A DNA stretch of 64,000 nucleotides from Agrobacterium vitis (lineage in GTDB: Bacteria; Pseudomonadota; Alphaproteobacteria; Rhizobiales; Rhizobiaceae): the NCBI RefSeq assembly GCF_013426735.1, contig NZ_AP023272.1:2524501-2588500 (forward strand), read 5' to 3'. The notes beneath the pieces were generated by a model, which searched no databases, had not been told where the DNA came from, and saw only the letters and a program-made list of their open reading frames with translations. Below are positions 1 to 7,949 of this stretch, one piece after another. Position numbers and translations under genes: made by a program. Position 1 is the first letter of the stretch. Each line of letters begins with the position of its first letter.

Positions 1-101
1 GAAAAACTGACGAAACGTTCCGGCGAAAATTCAAAGAAATGGCCGGCACCTGCGCCAGCGGGACACTCCCATCCCGCATGGCAACCAACAGAGAGGATCT
101 C

Positions 102-878
102 ATGCGTATCTCTACCCGTTTTCTGGCCGCCGCCTCCCTTACTGCCCTGTCATTGTTTGCCGGTGGCGCCATGGCCGAAGAAAAGCTCGTTATTGGCACG
201 GAAGGCGCCTATCCGCCCTTCAATAGCCTGGAAGCCGACGGTTCGCTGACCGGTTTCGACATCGATATCGCCAAGGCGCTTTGCGAAGAAATGAAGGTGA
301 CATGCACCTTCAAGACCAATGATTGGGATGGCATCATCCCCGCCTTGCAGGCGAAGAAATTCGACGCCATCGTCGCGTCGATGTCGATCACCCCCGAGCG
401 TCTGGAAAAGGTGGATTTCTCCAAGAAATACTACAACACTCCTCCAGCCATCGCCGTACCGAAAGATTCGCCCGCCAAAAGCGTCGAAGACCTGAAGGGC
501 AAGACCATCGGCGCGCAGAGCGCTACCACCCACGCCAATTATGCTGAAAAACATATGGCCGGTTCTGAGCTGAAGCTTTACCCGACAGCCGACGAATATA
601 AGCTCGACATCACCAATGGCCGCATCGATGCTGTCATCGACGATGTCGTGGTGCTGACGCAATGGGTCAAAAGTGATGCGGGTGCCTGCTGCAAGATCCT
701 GACGCCGCTGCCGATCGATGAAGCCATCAACGGTCCGGGTGCAGGCATTGCTGTTCGCAAGGGCGAAACCGCTCTGGCTGACCGCTTCACCAAGGCCATC
801 GCCGCCATTCGTGCCAATGGCACCTACCAGAAGATCAATGCCAAATATTTCGATTTTGACGTTTACGGCGACAAATAA
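102..878 (+). CDS. Polar amino-acid ABC transporter, periplasmic binding protein
   Basis: This is a 258-residue family 3 extracellular solute-binding protein of the lysine/arginine/ornithine/histidine/octopine group. A Sec signal peptide covers about residues 1-25 and ends in GGAMA before EEKLVIG. Visible family motifs are EGAYPPFNS near the mature N-terminus, GFDIDIAKALCEEM and the WDGIIPALQ...DAIVASMSITPER block. The start at 102 is chosen over an upstream in-frame ATG at 39 because GAGAGGA lies just before it and the signal peptide follows directly. It should capture a basic or polar amino acid in the periplasm and hand it to the two permeases downstream. The exact ligand cannot be told from sequence. 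Confidence 0.93.
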   Translation: MRISTRFLAAASLTALSLFAGGAMAEEKLVIGTEGAYPPFNSLEADGSLTGFDIDIAKALCEEMKVTCTFKTNDWDGIIPALQAKKFDAIVASMSITPERLEKVDFSKKYYNTPPAIAVPKDSPAKSVEDLKGKTIGAQSATTHANYAEKHMAGSELKLYPTADEYKLDITNGRIDAVIDDVVVLTQWVKSDAGACCKILTPLPIDEAINGPGAGIAVRKGETALADRFTKAIAAIRANGTYQKINAKYFDFDVYGDK

Positions 879-892
879 ATCGGTTTAAGACG

Positions 893-920
893 GCGTGATC
901 CGGGTCTGCCCGGATCACGC
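893..920 (+). other. Intercistronic hairpin between binding-protein and permease genes
   Basis: A perfect 12-bp inverted repeat (arms 893-904 and 909-920, loop TCTG) sits between the binding-protein gene and the first permease gene. No T-tract follows, so it is not a classic terminator. Hairpins in this place in ABC operons commonly stabilise the upstream message or attenuate the downstream genes, giving more binding protein than permease. That role is inferred from position. Confidence 0.6.
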
Positions 921-972
921 ACAACAGACAAAACAAAAACATGCGGCAAAGACCGCAAGGGGAATTGGCTAA

Positions 973-1776
973 ATGGGCGGACTTGCTTCCGCGCTCGACG
1001 CCTTCTGGGCGCTCGTTTCGCAGATTTTCGATCCCTTTTGCGGCAGCGCCGGGATCTTCACCTGGTTTGCATCCGGGACTCTTCTGGCCTGCGGCGATGC
1101 GGGCTGGGGCGATGAAATCGGTTTCGGCTTCAAGGTAACAGTCACGCTGGCCGCAGCCACGCTGCCTTTCGGCCTGCTGATCGGCTTTCTGATTGCCCTT
1201 GCCACCCAAAGCAGCGAGCGCATGTTGCGTCAGGCAGCCGCGATCTACACGACGATCTTTCGCGGCCTGCCTGAACTCCTGACGCTGTTCATCGTCTATT
1301 ACGGCTCGCAGATCCTGATCCAGTCCGTGCTCGCCTCCATGGGGTTTGAGGAACGGGTTGAAATCAACGCCTTTTTTGCAGGCATGATCGCGCTGGCTCT
1401 GGTGTTTTCCTCCTATTGCGCCGAGGTGTTGCAATCGGCATTCCGGGCCATTCCCTCCGGTCAATATGAGGCGGGCTTTGCCATCGGCCTGTCGCGCACC
1501 AAGACCATGTTGCTGGTGATCGTGCCGCAATTGATCCGCATCGCCCTGCCCGGCATTGTCAATCTTTGGATGAACCTTTTGAAGGATACCGCGCTGGTCT
1601 CGGTTATCGGCCTCTCCGACATTATCCGCCAGACCGGCATTGCCGCTCGTGTCACCAAGGAAGCCTTTCTGTTTTATACGATTGCCTGTGCGCTTTATCT
1701 GCTGCTGGCAATCCTATCCTCCATCGCCATCGGCTATATCGAAAACTGGACGAAACAGTCGGGGGCGAACAGATGA
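973..1776 (+). CDS. Polar amino-acid ABC transporter permease (first subunit)
   Basis: This 267-residue inner-membrane protein is a HisQ/OccQ-type permease of the BPD_transp_1 family. About 45 N-terminal residues precede the first clear transport helices, and the cytoplasmic EAA loop is visible as EAGFAIGLSRTKTMLLVIVP around residue 160-180. An AAGGGGA ribosome-binding site lies about 10 bases before the ATG. Its last codons overlap the start of the second permease by four bases, so the two are translationally coupled. It should form the membrane channel with that second permease and a separate ATPase. Confidence 0.92.
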   Translation: MGGLASALDAFWALVSQIFDPFCGSAGIFTWFASGTLLACGDAGWGDEIGFGFKVTVTLAAATLPFGLLIGFLIALATQSSERMLRQAAAIYTTIFRGLPELLTLFIVYYGSQILIQSVLASMGFEERVEINAFFAGMIALALVFSSYCAEVLQSAFRAIPSGQYEAGFAIGLSRTKTMLLVIVPQLIRIALPGIVNLWMNLLKDTALVSVIGLSDIIRQTGIAARVTKEAFLFYTIACALYLLLAILSSIAIGYIENWTKQSGANR

Positions 1777-2603
1777 GCCACAGTCTCGAACTGATCCCAC
1801 CGCGCCCTGCCCCGCCAAGACATGAGCATCGCGTCACCCCTGGCAGAGTATTGGGCGGATCTTTGCTGCTGGTTTGGGCTTTGCTCGGCCTTGGCCTGCT
1901 GGCGATGATGATCGGCAATTGGGACCAGGATAAATTCATCAAATACGGCCCGCGTTTTCTCTCTGGCCTTGGGACGACGCTCAGCATCGTCGTCATCTCG
2001 ATTGCCGCAGGTGCGGTCCTCTCTATCCCGATCGCCTTTGGGCGGATGTCGAAAAACCGTCTGGCCAATGCCCTAACCTATGCCTATGTCTATGTCTTTC
2101 GCGGTACGCCGCTGCTGGCGCAGGTGTTTCTGGTCTATTACGGCCTGGGCGGGTTCCGGACGGAATTCGAGGCTGTTGGTCTCTGGTGGTTCTTCCGCGA
2201 CGCCTGGTACTGCGGGTTGCTAGCACTGTCGCTGAACACGGCAGCCTATCAGGCAGAGATCCTGCGCGGCGCGATCCGCAGCGTTGGACGCGGCCAGCAT
2301 GAAGGTGCCGCTTCGCTAGGTCTGCCGCGCACCGTCACCTTCTGGAAAATCATCCTGCCGCAGGCGCTGATCGTCGCGCTCCGGCCTTACGGCAATGAAA
2401 TCATCCTGATGGTCAAGGGCTCAGCCATCCTGTCGATCATCACCGTTCTCGACATGATGGGCGAGACCCGCTACGCCTTCTCGCGCACCTTTGACTACCA
2501 GACCTATCTCTGGGCAGCGATCTTCTATCTCGCCATCGTCGAGATTCTGCGCCACGGCTGGGCCGCCATCGAGATACGGTTGACGCGCCATCTCAAACGA
2601 TGA
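1773..2603 (+). CDS. Polar amino-acid ABC transporter permease (second subunit)
   Basis: This is a 276-residue HisM/OccM-type permease. The ATG at 1773 overlaps the TGA of the preceding permease, which decides the start; an in-frame ATG further upstream would lie inside that gene. Hydrophobic segments begin after a Pro-rich N-terminus, and the EAA loop reads EGAASLGLPRTVTFWKIILP. It completes the membrane part of the importer. No ATP-binding subunit follows: the next gene is the unrelated usg, so the ATPase must lie upstream of the window or elsewhere. Confidence 0.92.
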   Translation: MSHSLELIPPRPAPPRHEHRVTPGRVLGGSLLLVWALLGLGLLAMMIGNWDQDKFIKYGPRFLSGLGTTLSIVVISIAAGAVLSIPIAFGRMSKNRLANALTYAYVYVFRGTPLLAQVFLVYYGLGGFRTEFEAVGLWWFFRDAWYCGLLALSLNTAAYQAEILRGAIRSVGRGQHEGAASLGLPRTVTFWKIILPQALIVALRPYGNEIILMVKGSAILSIITVLDMMGETRYAFSRTFDYQTYLWAAIFYLAIVEILRHGWAAIEIRLTRHLKR

Positions 2604-2794
2604 CACATGTTGGCAGCACTCAGGGCAATACGCTGCTAACCATATGATTTTTATTTCGAAATGTCATTTATGACGGTTTTGTTAAGCCTCGATTAAGCCT
2701 CGCATGGAACCATTCTTGTATCGGACGAACCGATGCGCGACGGGCAGGGTGAACCTGTTCGCCGGGATCAGAATGGGAACGAAACGAGGTTGCC

Positions 2795-3103
2795 ATGAAC
2801 ACTGACATCAGGAATGACGACACACCTAAATCTGGCATGACTTCCGATATGGAAATGATGCTGAAAGGCTATGGCATGACCACAGCGCAAATTCTCTACC
2901 GCATGCCTGATCACCAAAACCTGCTGCAAACCTTCATCTGGCAGAATTACGATCTGGCCCCGGATTTTCCGGAAATGCGCGGCTTTCTGAAATTCTGGCA
3001 GGAAAAGCTGGATGGGCCATTGCATTCGGTGCGCTATGTGCATCGGAAACTGATTGCCGCCAATGAATGGCGCGCTCTGAAAGGCGAATTCATCCTGCAT
3101 TGA
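2795..3103 (+). CDS. usg: Usg family protein
   Basis: This 102-residue protein matches the short alphaproteobacterial Usg family, whose function is not established. The conserved core runs from LKGYGMTTAQILYRMPDH through FIWQNYDLAPDFPEM to the C-terminal HRKLIAANEWRALKGEF. It has no signal peptide or membrane segment. It is transcribed alone, with 191 bp upstream carrying a tandem TTAAGCCTCG-like repeat near 2680-2700, and about 200 bp without a gene downstream. The family name derives from an old, unsupported link to aspartate-semialdehyde dehydrogenase and should not be read as a function. Confidence 0.85.
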   Translation: MNTDIRNDDTPKSGMTSDMEMMLKGYGMTTAQILYRMPDHQNLLQTFIWQNYDLAPDFPEMRGFLKFWQEKLDGPLHSVRYVHRKLIAANEWRALKGEFILH

Positions 3104-3298
3104 CAGCCGATTACGGCGCGCAAGCTGGCAATATTGCCAAACGCGCCATGAGCCGGTAGACCCTCACGCCAAACGCCTGTTCATAAGCCTTGCCATTGAC
3201 TTTCAATGCCGGGCCGAGATCATGCGGCTGGATTGAAATTTACGCCAGAGCCTGATGCGCCGGTCCGGTGCGCGGCGGCGTGATGTGAGGGTAACGCA

Positions 3299-4108
3299 AT
3301 GGCGAAAATCGATGAAGAGAAGCTGTCTGAGGCCTATAACCGGGCCTTGGCGCTTGAAAAGGCTGGCGATATCGACGCTGCGGTGAAGGCCTATCACGAG
3401 GTTCTGGAAATCGACCCGGAAGACCATGGCGGTGCTGCCGTTCGCCTCGCCTCGCTTGGCCGTGGTGAAACGCCGCCGCGTGCCTCCGATGCCTATGTCG
3501 AGACGCTGTTTGACCAGCATGCCGAGGACTTCGAAGATATTCTTGTCGAACAGCTTGGCTACGCCGTGCCGGTTATCGTTCGCCAGCGCTTGCAGGAGTT
3601 GAAGCTTGGCCCGTTCAAGCGCTTGCTGGATCTCGGCTGCGGCACCGGCCTGACGGGCGGCACCCTGCGTGACATGGTGGACGATATTACCGGCATCGAT
3701 CTTTCGGAAAACATGGTCGAGATCGCCCATGAAAAAGACCTTTACGACACGCTTTACGTGGCCGAAGTCGAGGATTTCCTTGAGGATAATGACGAGGACC
3801 TGTTCGACCTGATCACCGCCACCGATGTCCTGCCCTATCTCGGCGCACTTGAGCCGCTGTTTTTCGGCGTGTCGGAAAATCTGATGCTGGGCGGCTATTT
3901 CATCTTCTCCTCGGAAACCATGGGCGAGGATGTCCCCTACAAGGTCGGCCCGCATCAGCGCTTCGTCCATGCGCAGACCTATATCCGCGAACGATTGGCC
4001 GCCACCGGCTTTGAGGTCGTTGAAGTCACCGATATCAATGTGCGGATGCAGGATGGTGAGCCTTCTCCCGGCCATCTGGTGATCACACAGTTAAAAACCT
4101 TGAACTGA
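3299..4108 (+). CDS. TPR-containing class I SAM-dependent methyltransferase
   Basis: This is a 269-residue protein with a short tetratricopeptide-like helical pair at about residues 8-45 (AYNRALALEKAGDIDAAVKA) followed by a class I methyltransferase fold. SAM-binding motif I reads LLDLGCGTGLTGG near residue 105, and the acidic motif II is ITGIDLSENM. The rest of the fold is present, including FDLITATDVLPYLG. The substrate is unknown; TPR plus methyltransferase proteins of this type often act on small molecules or proteins. It sits 21 bp upstream of the iminopeptidase gene on the same strand and may be co-transcribed with it. Confidence 0.85.
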   Translation: MAKIDEEKLSEAYNRALALEKAGDIDAAVKAYHEVLEIDPEDHGGAAVRLASLGRGETPPRASDAYVETLFDQHAEDFEDILVEQLGYAVPVIVRQRLQELKLGPFKRLLDLGCGTGLTGGTLRDMVDDITGIDLSENMVEIAHEKDLYDTLYVAEVEDFLEDNDEDLFDLITATDVLPYLGALEPLFFGVSENLMLGGYFIFSSETMGEDVPYKVGPHQRFVHAQTYIRERLAATGFEVVEVTDINVRMQDGEPSPGHLVITQLKTLN

Positions 4109-4129
4109 CCTAAAAGCCGCGAGGGCGAG

Positions 4130-5104
4130 ATGACAGGACCAGATCTTCATCCGCCCTTGCCGCCCTACCGAACTGGCCATCTGCCGGTCAGCGACGGCCA
4201 CCAGATCTATTTCGAATGCAGCGGCGACCGTAAGGGCATCCCGGCCCTCATTCTGCATGGCGGCCCCGGTTCCGGCCTGTCCGAAACCACACGGCGATTC
4301 TTCGATCCCGCGCACTATCACATCATCCAGTTCGACCAGCGCCATTGCGGCCGCAGTCTTCCCTTTGCTGGCGATCCGGTGGTCGATCTTAGCACCAACA
4401 CGCTGCCGCATCTGCTTGAGGATATCGAAGCGCTGCGCTTCCATCTTGGCATTGAGTACTGGCTGGTGATGGGTGGCTCCTGGGGATCGACGCTGGCGCT
4501 CGCCTATGCCCAAGCGCATCGGACACGGGTTCTCGGCCTGCTGCTGACCATGGTGGTCACGACAAGTGCTGTCGAAATCGAATGGATTACGCGCGGCGTC
4601 GGACAGTTTTTTCCGGCAGAACATGCGCGCTTTCTCGACCATCTTCCAGACGATCAACGAGACGGCGATCTCGCTACCGCCTATCACCGGCTGCTGATCA
4701 ATCCTGACAAACAGATTCATGAAAAGGCCGCAAGTGCCTGGTGCGCATGGGAATCTGCCATTCTCGCCGTGAAACCGGGCTATAGTCCTCATCCCAGATG
4801 GTCGGATGCGCGTTTTCGGCTGTGTTTTGCCCGGCTCGTCACCCACTACTGGTCGCATCGTGCTTGGCTCGCTGACGGAGACATTCGTCAAGGAATCAAA
4901 CTGTTGGACGGCATTCCTGCCATATTGATTCACGGTCGCCTCGATTTCGGCAGTCCTCTTAAGACCGCCTATGAGCTACACCTTGCCTGGCCGGGCAGTC
5001 GCCTGATTGTCGTTGAGGATGGCGAACACAATATCAGCGTTCCGGGCATGACGGCTAAGGTCATCGAGACCCTGAAATTCCTTGCCCGCGAATTGAAAGC
5101 CTGA
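4130..5104 (+). CDS. pip: Proline iminopeptidase (alpha/beta hydrolase, family S33)
   Basis: This 324-residue cytoplasmic enzyme should release N-terminal proline from peptides. The oxyanion motif HGGPGSG lies near residue 44, the nucleophile elbow is GGSWGS with the catalytic serine, the acid is likely the Asp in HGRLDFGSP, and the histidine is in EDGEHN near the C-terminus. Length fits the family (about 310-320 residues). The usual DQRGCGRS segment reads DQRHCGRS here, a small departure that leaves the catalytic triad intact. A GAGGGCGAG ribosome-binding site precedes the ATG. Confidence 0.9.
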   Translation: MTGPDLHPPLPPYRTGHLPVSDGHQIYFECSGDRKGIPALILHGGPGSGLSETTRRFFDPAHYHIIQFDQRHCGRSLPFAGDPVVDLSTNTLPHLLEDIEALRFHLGIEYWLVMGGSWGSTLALAYAQAHRTRVLGLLLTMVVTTSAVEIEWITRGVGQFFPAEHARFLDHLPDDQRDGDLATAYHRLLINPDKQIHEKAASAWCAWESAILAVKPGYSPHPRWSDARFRLCFARLVTHYWSHRAWLADGDIRQGIKLLDGIPAILIHGRLDFGSPLKTAYELHLAWPGSRLIVVEDGEHNISVPGMTAKVIETLKFLARELKA

Positions 5105-5210
5105 GCCATCGCGCGGCCATCAGGACGGGGATCAGCCCAGAAATTACTTTTCCTGCATGGCGGGCTGCGATACCTCTGGCGGCGCGCAATAAGCAAAGGA
5201 GACTTAAGAC

Positions 5211-6080
5211 ATGGCCAAGGTGGCATTCATCGGATTGGGCGTCATGGGCTATCCCATGGCCGGACACCTGAAGGCGAAGGGCGGCCATGATGTGACGGTC
5301 TATAACCGCACCACGGCCAAGGCCGAAAGCTGGGTAGCCCAGCACGGCGGGTCGCTTGGCCTGACACCGGCAGCAGCTGCGAAAGATGCCGATTTCGTGT
5401 TCACCTGCGTCGGCAATGACGATGACCTGCGTGCCGTCACCATTGGCGCCGATGGCGTATTTGCCAGCATGAAACCCGGTGCGATCTTGATCGACAACAC
5501 CACGGCCTCAGCGGACGTGGCCCGCGAACTCTATCAGGCTGCAAAGGCCAAAGGCTTTGACTTCATCGATGCGCCGGTGTCCGGCGGCCAGGCTGGAGCG
5601 GAAAATGGTGTGTTGACCGTGATGTGCGGCGGAGACGAGCCGGTCTTCGAGCAGGCCCGCCCGGTGATCGAAGCCTATGCACGAATGATCGGCCTGATGG
5701 GGCCAGCAGGTTCCGGCCAGTTGACCAAGATGATCAACCAAATCTGCATTGCCGGTATCGTGCAGGGCTTGGCAGAGGGCGTGCATTTCGGCAAGCGGGC
5801 CGGTCTCGACATCGAAAAAGTCATCGAGGTGATTTCCAAGGGCGCTGCCGGTTCCTGGCAGATGGAAAACCGCCACAAGACCATGGCCGTTGGCAAATAT
5901 GATTTTGGCTTTGCCGTCGATTGGATGCGCAAGGATCTAGGCATCGTGCTGAACGAAGCCAAGACCAATGGCGCCACCCTACCGCTTACAGCTCTCGTCG
6001 ATCAGTTCTATGGGGACGTGCAGAAGCTTGGAGGCAATCGCTGGGACACATCATCCCTGCTGGCCCGGCTGGAAAAGTGA
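5211..6080 (+). CDS. NAD(P)-dependent 3-hydroxyacid dehydrogenase (3-hydroxyisobutyrate / tartronate semialdehyde reductase family)
   Basis: This is a 289-residue beta-hydroxyacid dehydrogenase. The N-terminal Rossmann motif is FIGLGVMGYPMAGHL, the substrate-binding signature is DAPVSGGQAGAENG near residue 120, and the catalytic lysine is in GSGQLTKMINQI. The C-terminal helical domain is complete. Members oxidise 3-hydroxyisobutyrate (valine catabolism) or reduce tartronate semialdehyde (glyoxylate use), and sequence alone does not decide which. AAAGGAG lies just upstream of the start. A strong hairpin after the stop separates it from the convergent Lrp-type regulator, which may or may not control it. 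Confidence 0.88.
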   Translation: MAKVAFIGLGVMGYPMAGHLKAKGGHDVTVYNRTTAKAESWVAQHGGSLGLTPAAAAKDADFVFTCVGNDDDLRAVTIGADGVFASMKPGAILIDNTTASADVARELYQAAKAKGFDFIDAPVSGGQAGAENGVLTVMCGGDEPVFEQARPVIEAYARMIGLMGPAGSGQLTKMINQICIAGIVQGLAEGVHFGKRAGLDIEKVIEVISKGAAGSWQMENRHKTMAVGKYDFGFAVDWMRKDLGIVLNEAKTNGATLPLTALVDQFYGDVQKLGGNRWDTSSLLARLEK

Positions 6081-6087
6081 TAAGATT

Positions 6088-6112
6088 GGGGAGCCTGTCC
6101 ATCAGGCTCCCC
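6088..6112. terminator. Bidirectional intrinsic terminator
   Basis: A perfect 10-bp stem (GGGGAGCCTG with its complement, loop 6098-6102) lies between two convergent genes, seven bases after the dehydrogenase stop and just beyond the end of the Lrp-family gene. The sequence next to it is only moderately T-rich on the plus strand (CATTATT), so termination is inferred mostly from stem strength and position. Confidence 0.7.
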
Positions 6113-6117
6113 AGCCA

Positions 6118-6618
6118 TTATTCCTCACCCGATTTGTTATTATCGAGCATCATGTAATCAAGCGGCAATTCGGTCGTATATTTGATCTGCTCCATGGCGA
6201 AGGCCGAGGATACGTCACGGATCTCAATCTTGGCAATCAACCGCTTGTAGAAGGCGTCATAGGCGCCGATATCAGGCACCACGACCCGCAGCAGGTAATC
6301 CACATCGCCGCTCATGCGATAGAATTCGACCACTTCGGGAAATTCAGCCACCACTTCGGAAAACCGCTTCAACCATTCAATCGAATGGGTATTGGTGCGC
6401 ACCGAAACGAAGACCGTGACCTTGGTATTGACCTTGACCGGATCGAGCAGCGCTACACGACGCTTGATCACGCCATCTTCTTCCATTTTCTGGATACGCC
6501 GCCAACAGGGCGTGGTGGAAAGGCCGACCTTCTTGGCGAGGTCAGCAACGGCAAGAGTGGAATCCTCCTGCAAAATACGCAGAATTTTACGGTCCAGACG
6601 ATCCATGAGCGACACCAT
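6118..6618 (-). CDS. Lrp/AsnC family transcriptional regulator
   Basis: This is a 166-residue feast/famine regulator. An N-terminal winged helix-turn-helix (LDRKILRILQEDSTLAVADL then the recognition helix STTPCWRRIQKMEEDG) is followed by an AsnC/RAM ligand-binding domain with SGDVDYLLRVVVPDIGAYD. Two starts are possible, 6618 (MVSLMDRLD) and 6606 (MDRLD); I chose 6618 because GGAAA lies upstream. Family members bind amino acids and form octamers on DNA. It converges on the 3-hydroxyacid dehydrogenase. Target genes cannot be assigned from the sequence. Confidence 0.9.
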   Translation of the reverse strand: MVSLMDRLDRKILRILQEDSTLAVADLAKKVGLSTTPCWRRIQKMEEDGVIKRRVALLDPVKVNTKVTVFVSVRTNTHSIEWLKRFSEVVAEFPEVVEFYRMSGDVDYLLRVVVPDIGAYDAFYKRLIAKIEIRDVSSAFAMEQIKYTTELPLDYMMLDNNKSGEE

Positions 6619-6671
6619 TGAAATTTTTTTCCGGTATAGCGCAATTTGGAGCAAACGAAAGCAAAATGCTT

Positions 6672-7307
6672 TCACCGCAGACAGTGATCCACTTGCTTTT
6701 TCAAGACAGGTAGCAATTCTGCCTCAAACCACGGATTGCGGCGCAGCCAACCACTGTTTCGCCAACTGGGATGCGGCAGCGGCAAAATCTTCGGCCCGGG
6801 CCGGTTGGTAAAAAACGATTCGCGCCAGCTTTCCACCGTGGCATGCAAGGTTGGTTTTCGCAGGTTGCCCATGTGCCAGCGTTGCGCATATTGGCCGATG
6901 GCAAGCACCAGCTCCACCTGAGGCATGACAGCCATGGCCGCTTCCCGCCAATGGGGCGCGCATTCTCGCCGTGGCGGCAGGTCGTGACCGCTGGTGTCGT
7001 ATCCCGGAAAGCAGAAGCCCATCGGCAGGATGGCAAAGTTGCGACTATCGTAAAACGCCTCTCGGTCCACGCCCAGCCATTGCCGCAGCCGGTCGCCGGA
7101 GGCATCGTTGAAGGGCAGTCCGGTTTCATGCACCCGCTTGCCCGGCGCCTGCCCGGCAATCAGAATGCGGGCAGTGGACGACAGGACCGCTACAGGCCTG
7201 GGCTCATGCGGCAGGACCGTTGGCTGCGTGGGACAATCTCGACAGATCCGGCAGGCGTGAATGGCGGCGCGCAATCCGTCGAGGTCAACAGGCAAGCTCA
7301 CGGTCAA
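6672..7307 (-). CDS. Uracil-DNA glycosylase family protein
   Basis: This is a 211-residue protein with the fold of bacterial uracil-DNA glycosylase-like proteins. The N-terminal CRICRDC is a probable metal or cluster-binding cysteine set, followed by ILIAGQAPGKRVHETGLPFND (active-site loop), a LPMGFCFPG block and the C-terminal motif LPHPSWRNSGW, where the H-P-S-x-R stretch contacts DNA in the superfamily. It probably removes damaged bases, but the exact subfamily is not certain. Its start overlaps the stop of the upstream nuclease gene by four bases, so the two form a minus-strand operon. Confidence 0.85.
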   Translation of the reverse strand: MTVSLPVDLDGLRAAIHACRICRDCPTQPTVLPHEPRPVAVLSSTARILIAGQAPGKRVHETGLPFNDASGDRLRQWLGVDREAFYDSRNFAILPMGFCFPGYDTSGHDLPPRRECAPHWREAAMAVMPQVELVLAIGQYAQRWHMGNLRKPTLHATVESWRESFFTNRPGPKILPLPHPSWRNSGWLRRNPWFEAELLPVLKKQVDHCLR

Positions 7308-7819
7308 TTTTCGTCCTGCCTGCGGATAATATCATTGCGAGGATGCAGCCTTCGCCATTCTTCCGGCCGGTCGAACGCGCCGGCCCAAAGCCCCACTTTG
7401 TCTGCCTGGGCCTGCTTTTCCTCACTTTCATAGCCGCCCGCATTCAAAACGAGACCGGAGCGAACCATCTCGGCGCCGACATCGCGGCCCATGACATTAC
7501 AGGTCACAAGAATACGATCGTTGTCGATGCGGTCCGACCCCTGGCAGAGGACGCCAGCCTGAGCCATACGCTGGGCCAGACCGAATCGGGCCTGCGCACC
7601 GCAAAGCTGGACCACGCCATCCTCACCCCGGCACCGCTGACCAATTTCGGGTGAATCCAGGCCTTTGAGTTGCAGGCGTTGACCATTTGTCACCAATGTT
7701 TCACCATCGGCAATCACGAAAGGGCCATCGAAGGACGGCATCTTGCGGGGCCAGAAGGCGGCGGCAATCATCGTGCCGATAACCAGGCAGACGAAGGTGG
7801 CAGCAATGATCCGATGCAT
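7304..7819 (-). CDS. Thermonuclease (SNase-like) family protein
   Basis: This 171-residue protein has an N-terminal hydrophobic anchor or signal (residues 4-22, IIAATFVCLVIGTMIAAAF) and a staphylococcal-nuclease OB-fold. The catalytic elements are recognisable: DGETL in place of DGDT, RLQLKGLDSPE carrying the expected Arg, Asp and Glu, and MGRDVGAEMVRSGLVL near the end. Extra cysteines (QRCRGEDGVVQLC) suggest disulfides and export. The start at 7819 is chosen so that the hydrophobic segment comes first. It overlaps the downstream glycosylase gene. Membrane-anchored nucleic-acid degradation is the likely role. Confidence 0.82.
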   Translation of the reverse strand: MHRIIAATFVCLVIGTMIAAAFWPRKMPSFDGPFVIADGETLVTNGQRLQLKGLDSPEIGQRCRGEDGVVQLCGAQARFGLAQRMAQAGVLCQGSDRIDNDRILVTCNVMGRDVGAEMVRSGLVLNAGGYESEEKQAQADKVGLWAGAFDRPEEWRRLHPRNDIIRRQDEN

Positions 7820-7949
7820 GCGTGACACAATCTGGCCCTTTTCAATAACAGCCGGTATCCGAGAATGGCAAATAAAACCTTTCCAGAAAGTAACTCTTAA
7901 GACTTCATGGCTAGTCTGAGACGGACCGCGGAAAAAATGCAACCACATC

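Noticed and set aside
3203..4075. 290-codon minus-strand open frame over the methyltransferase gene
   Set aside because: It mirrors a plus-strand gene with clear SAM motifs, and high GC makes long antisense frames common.
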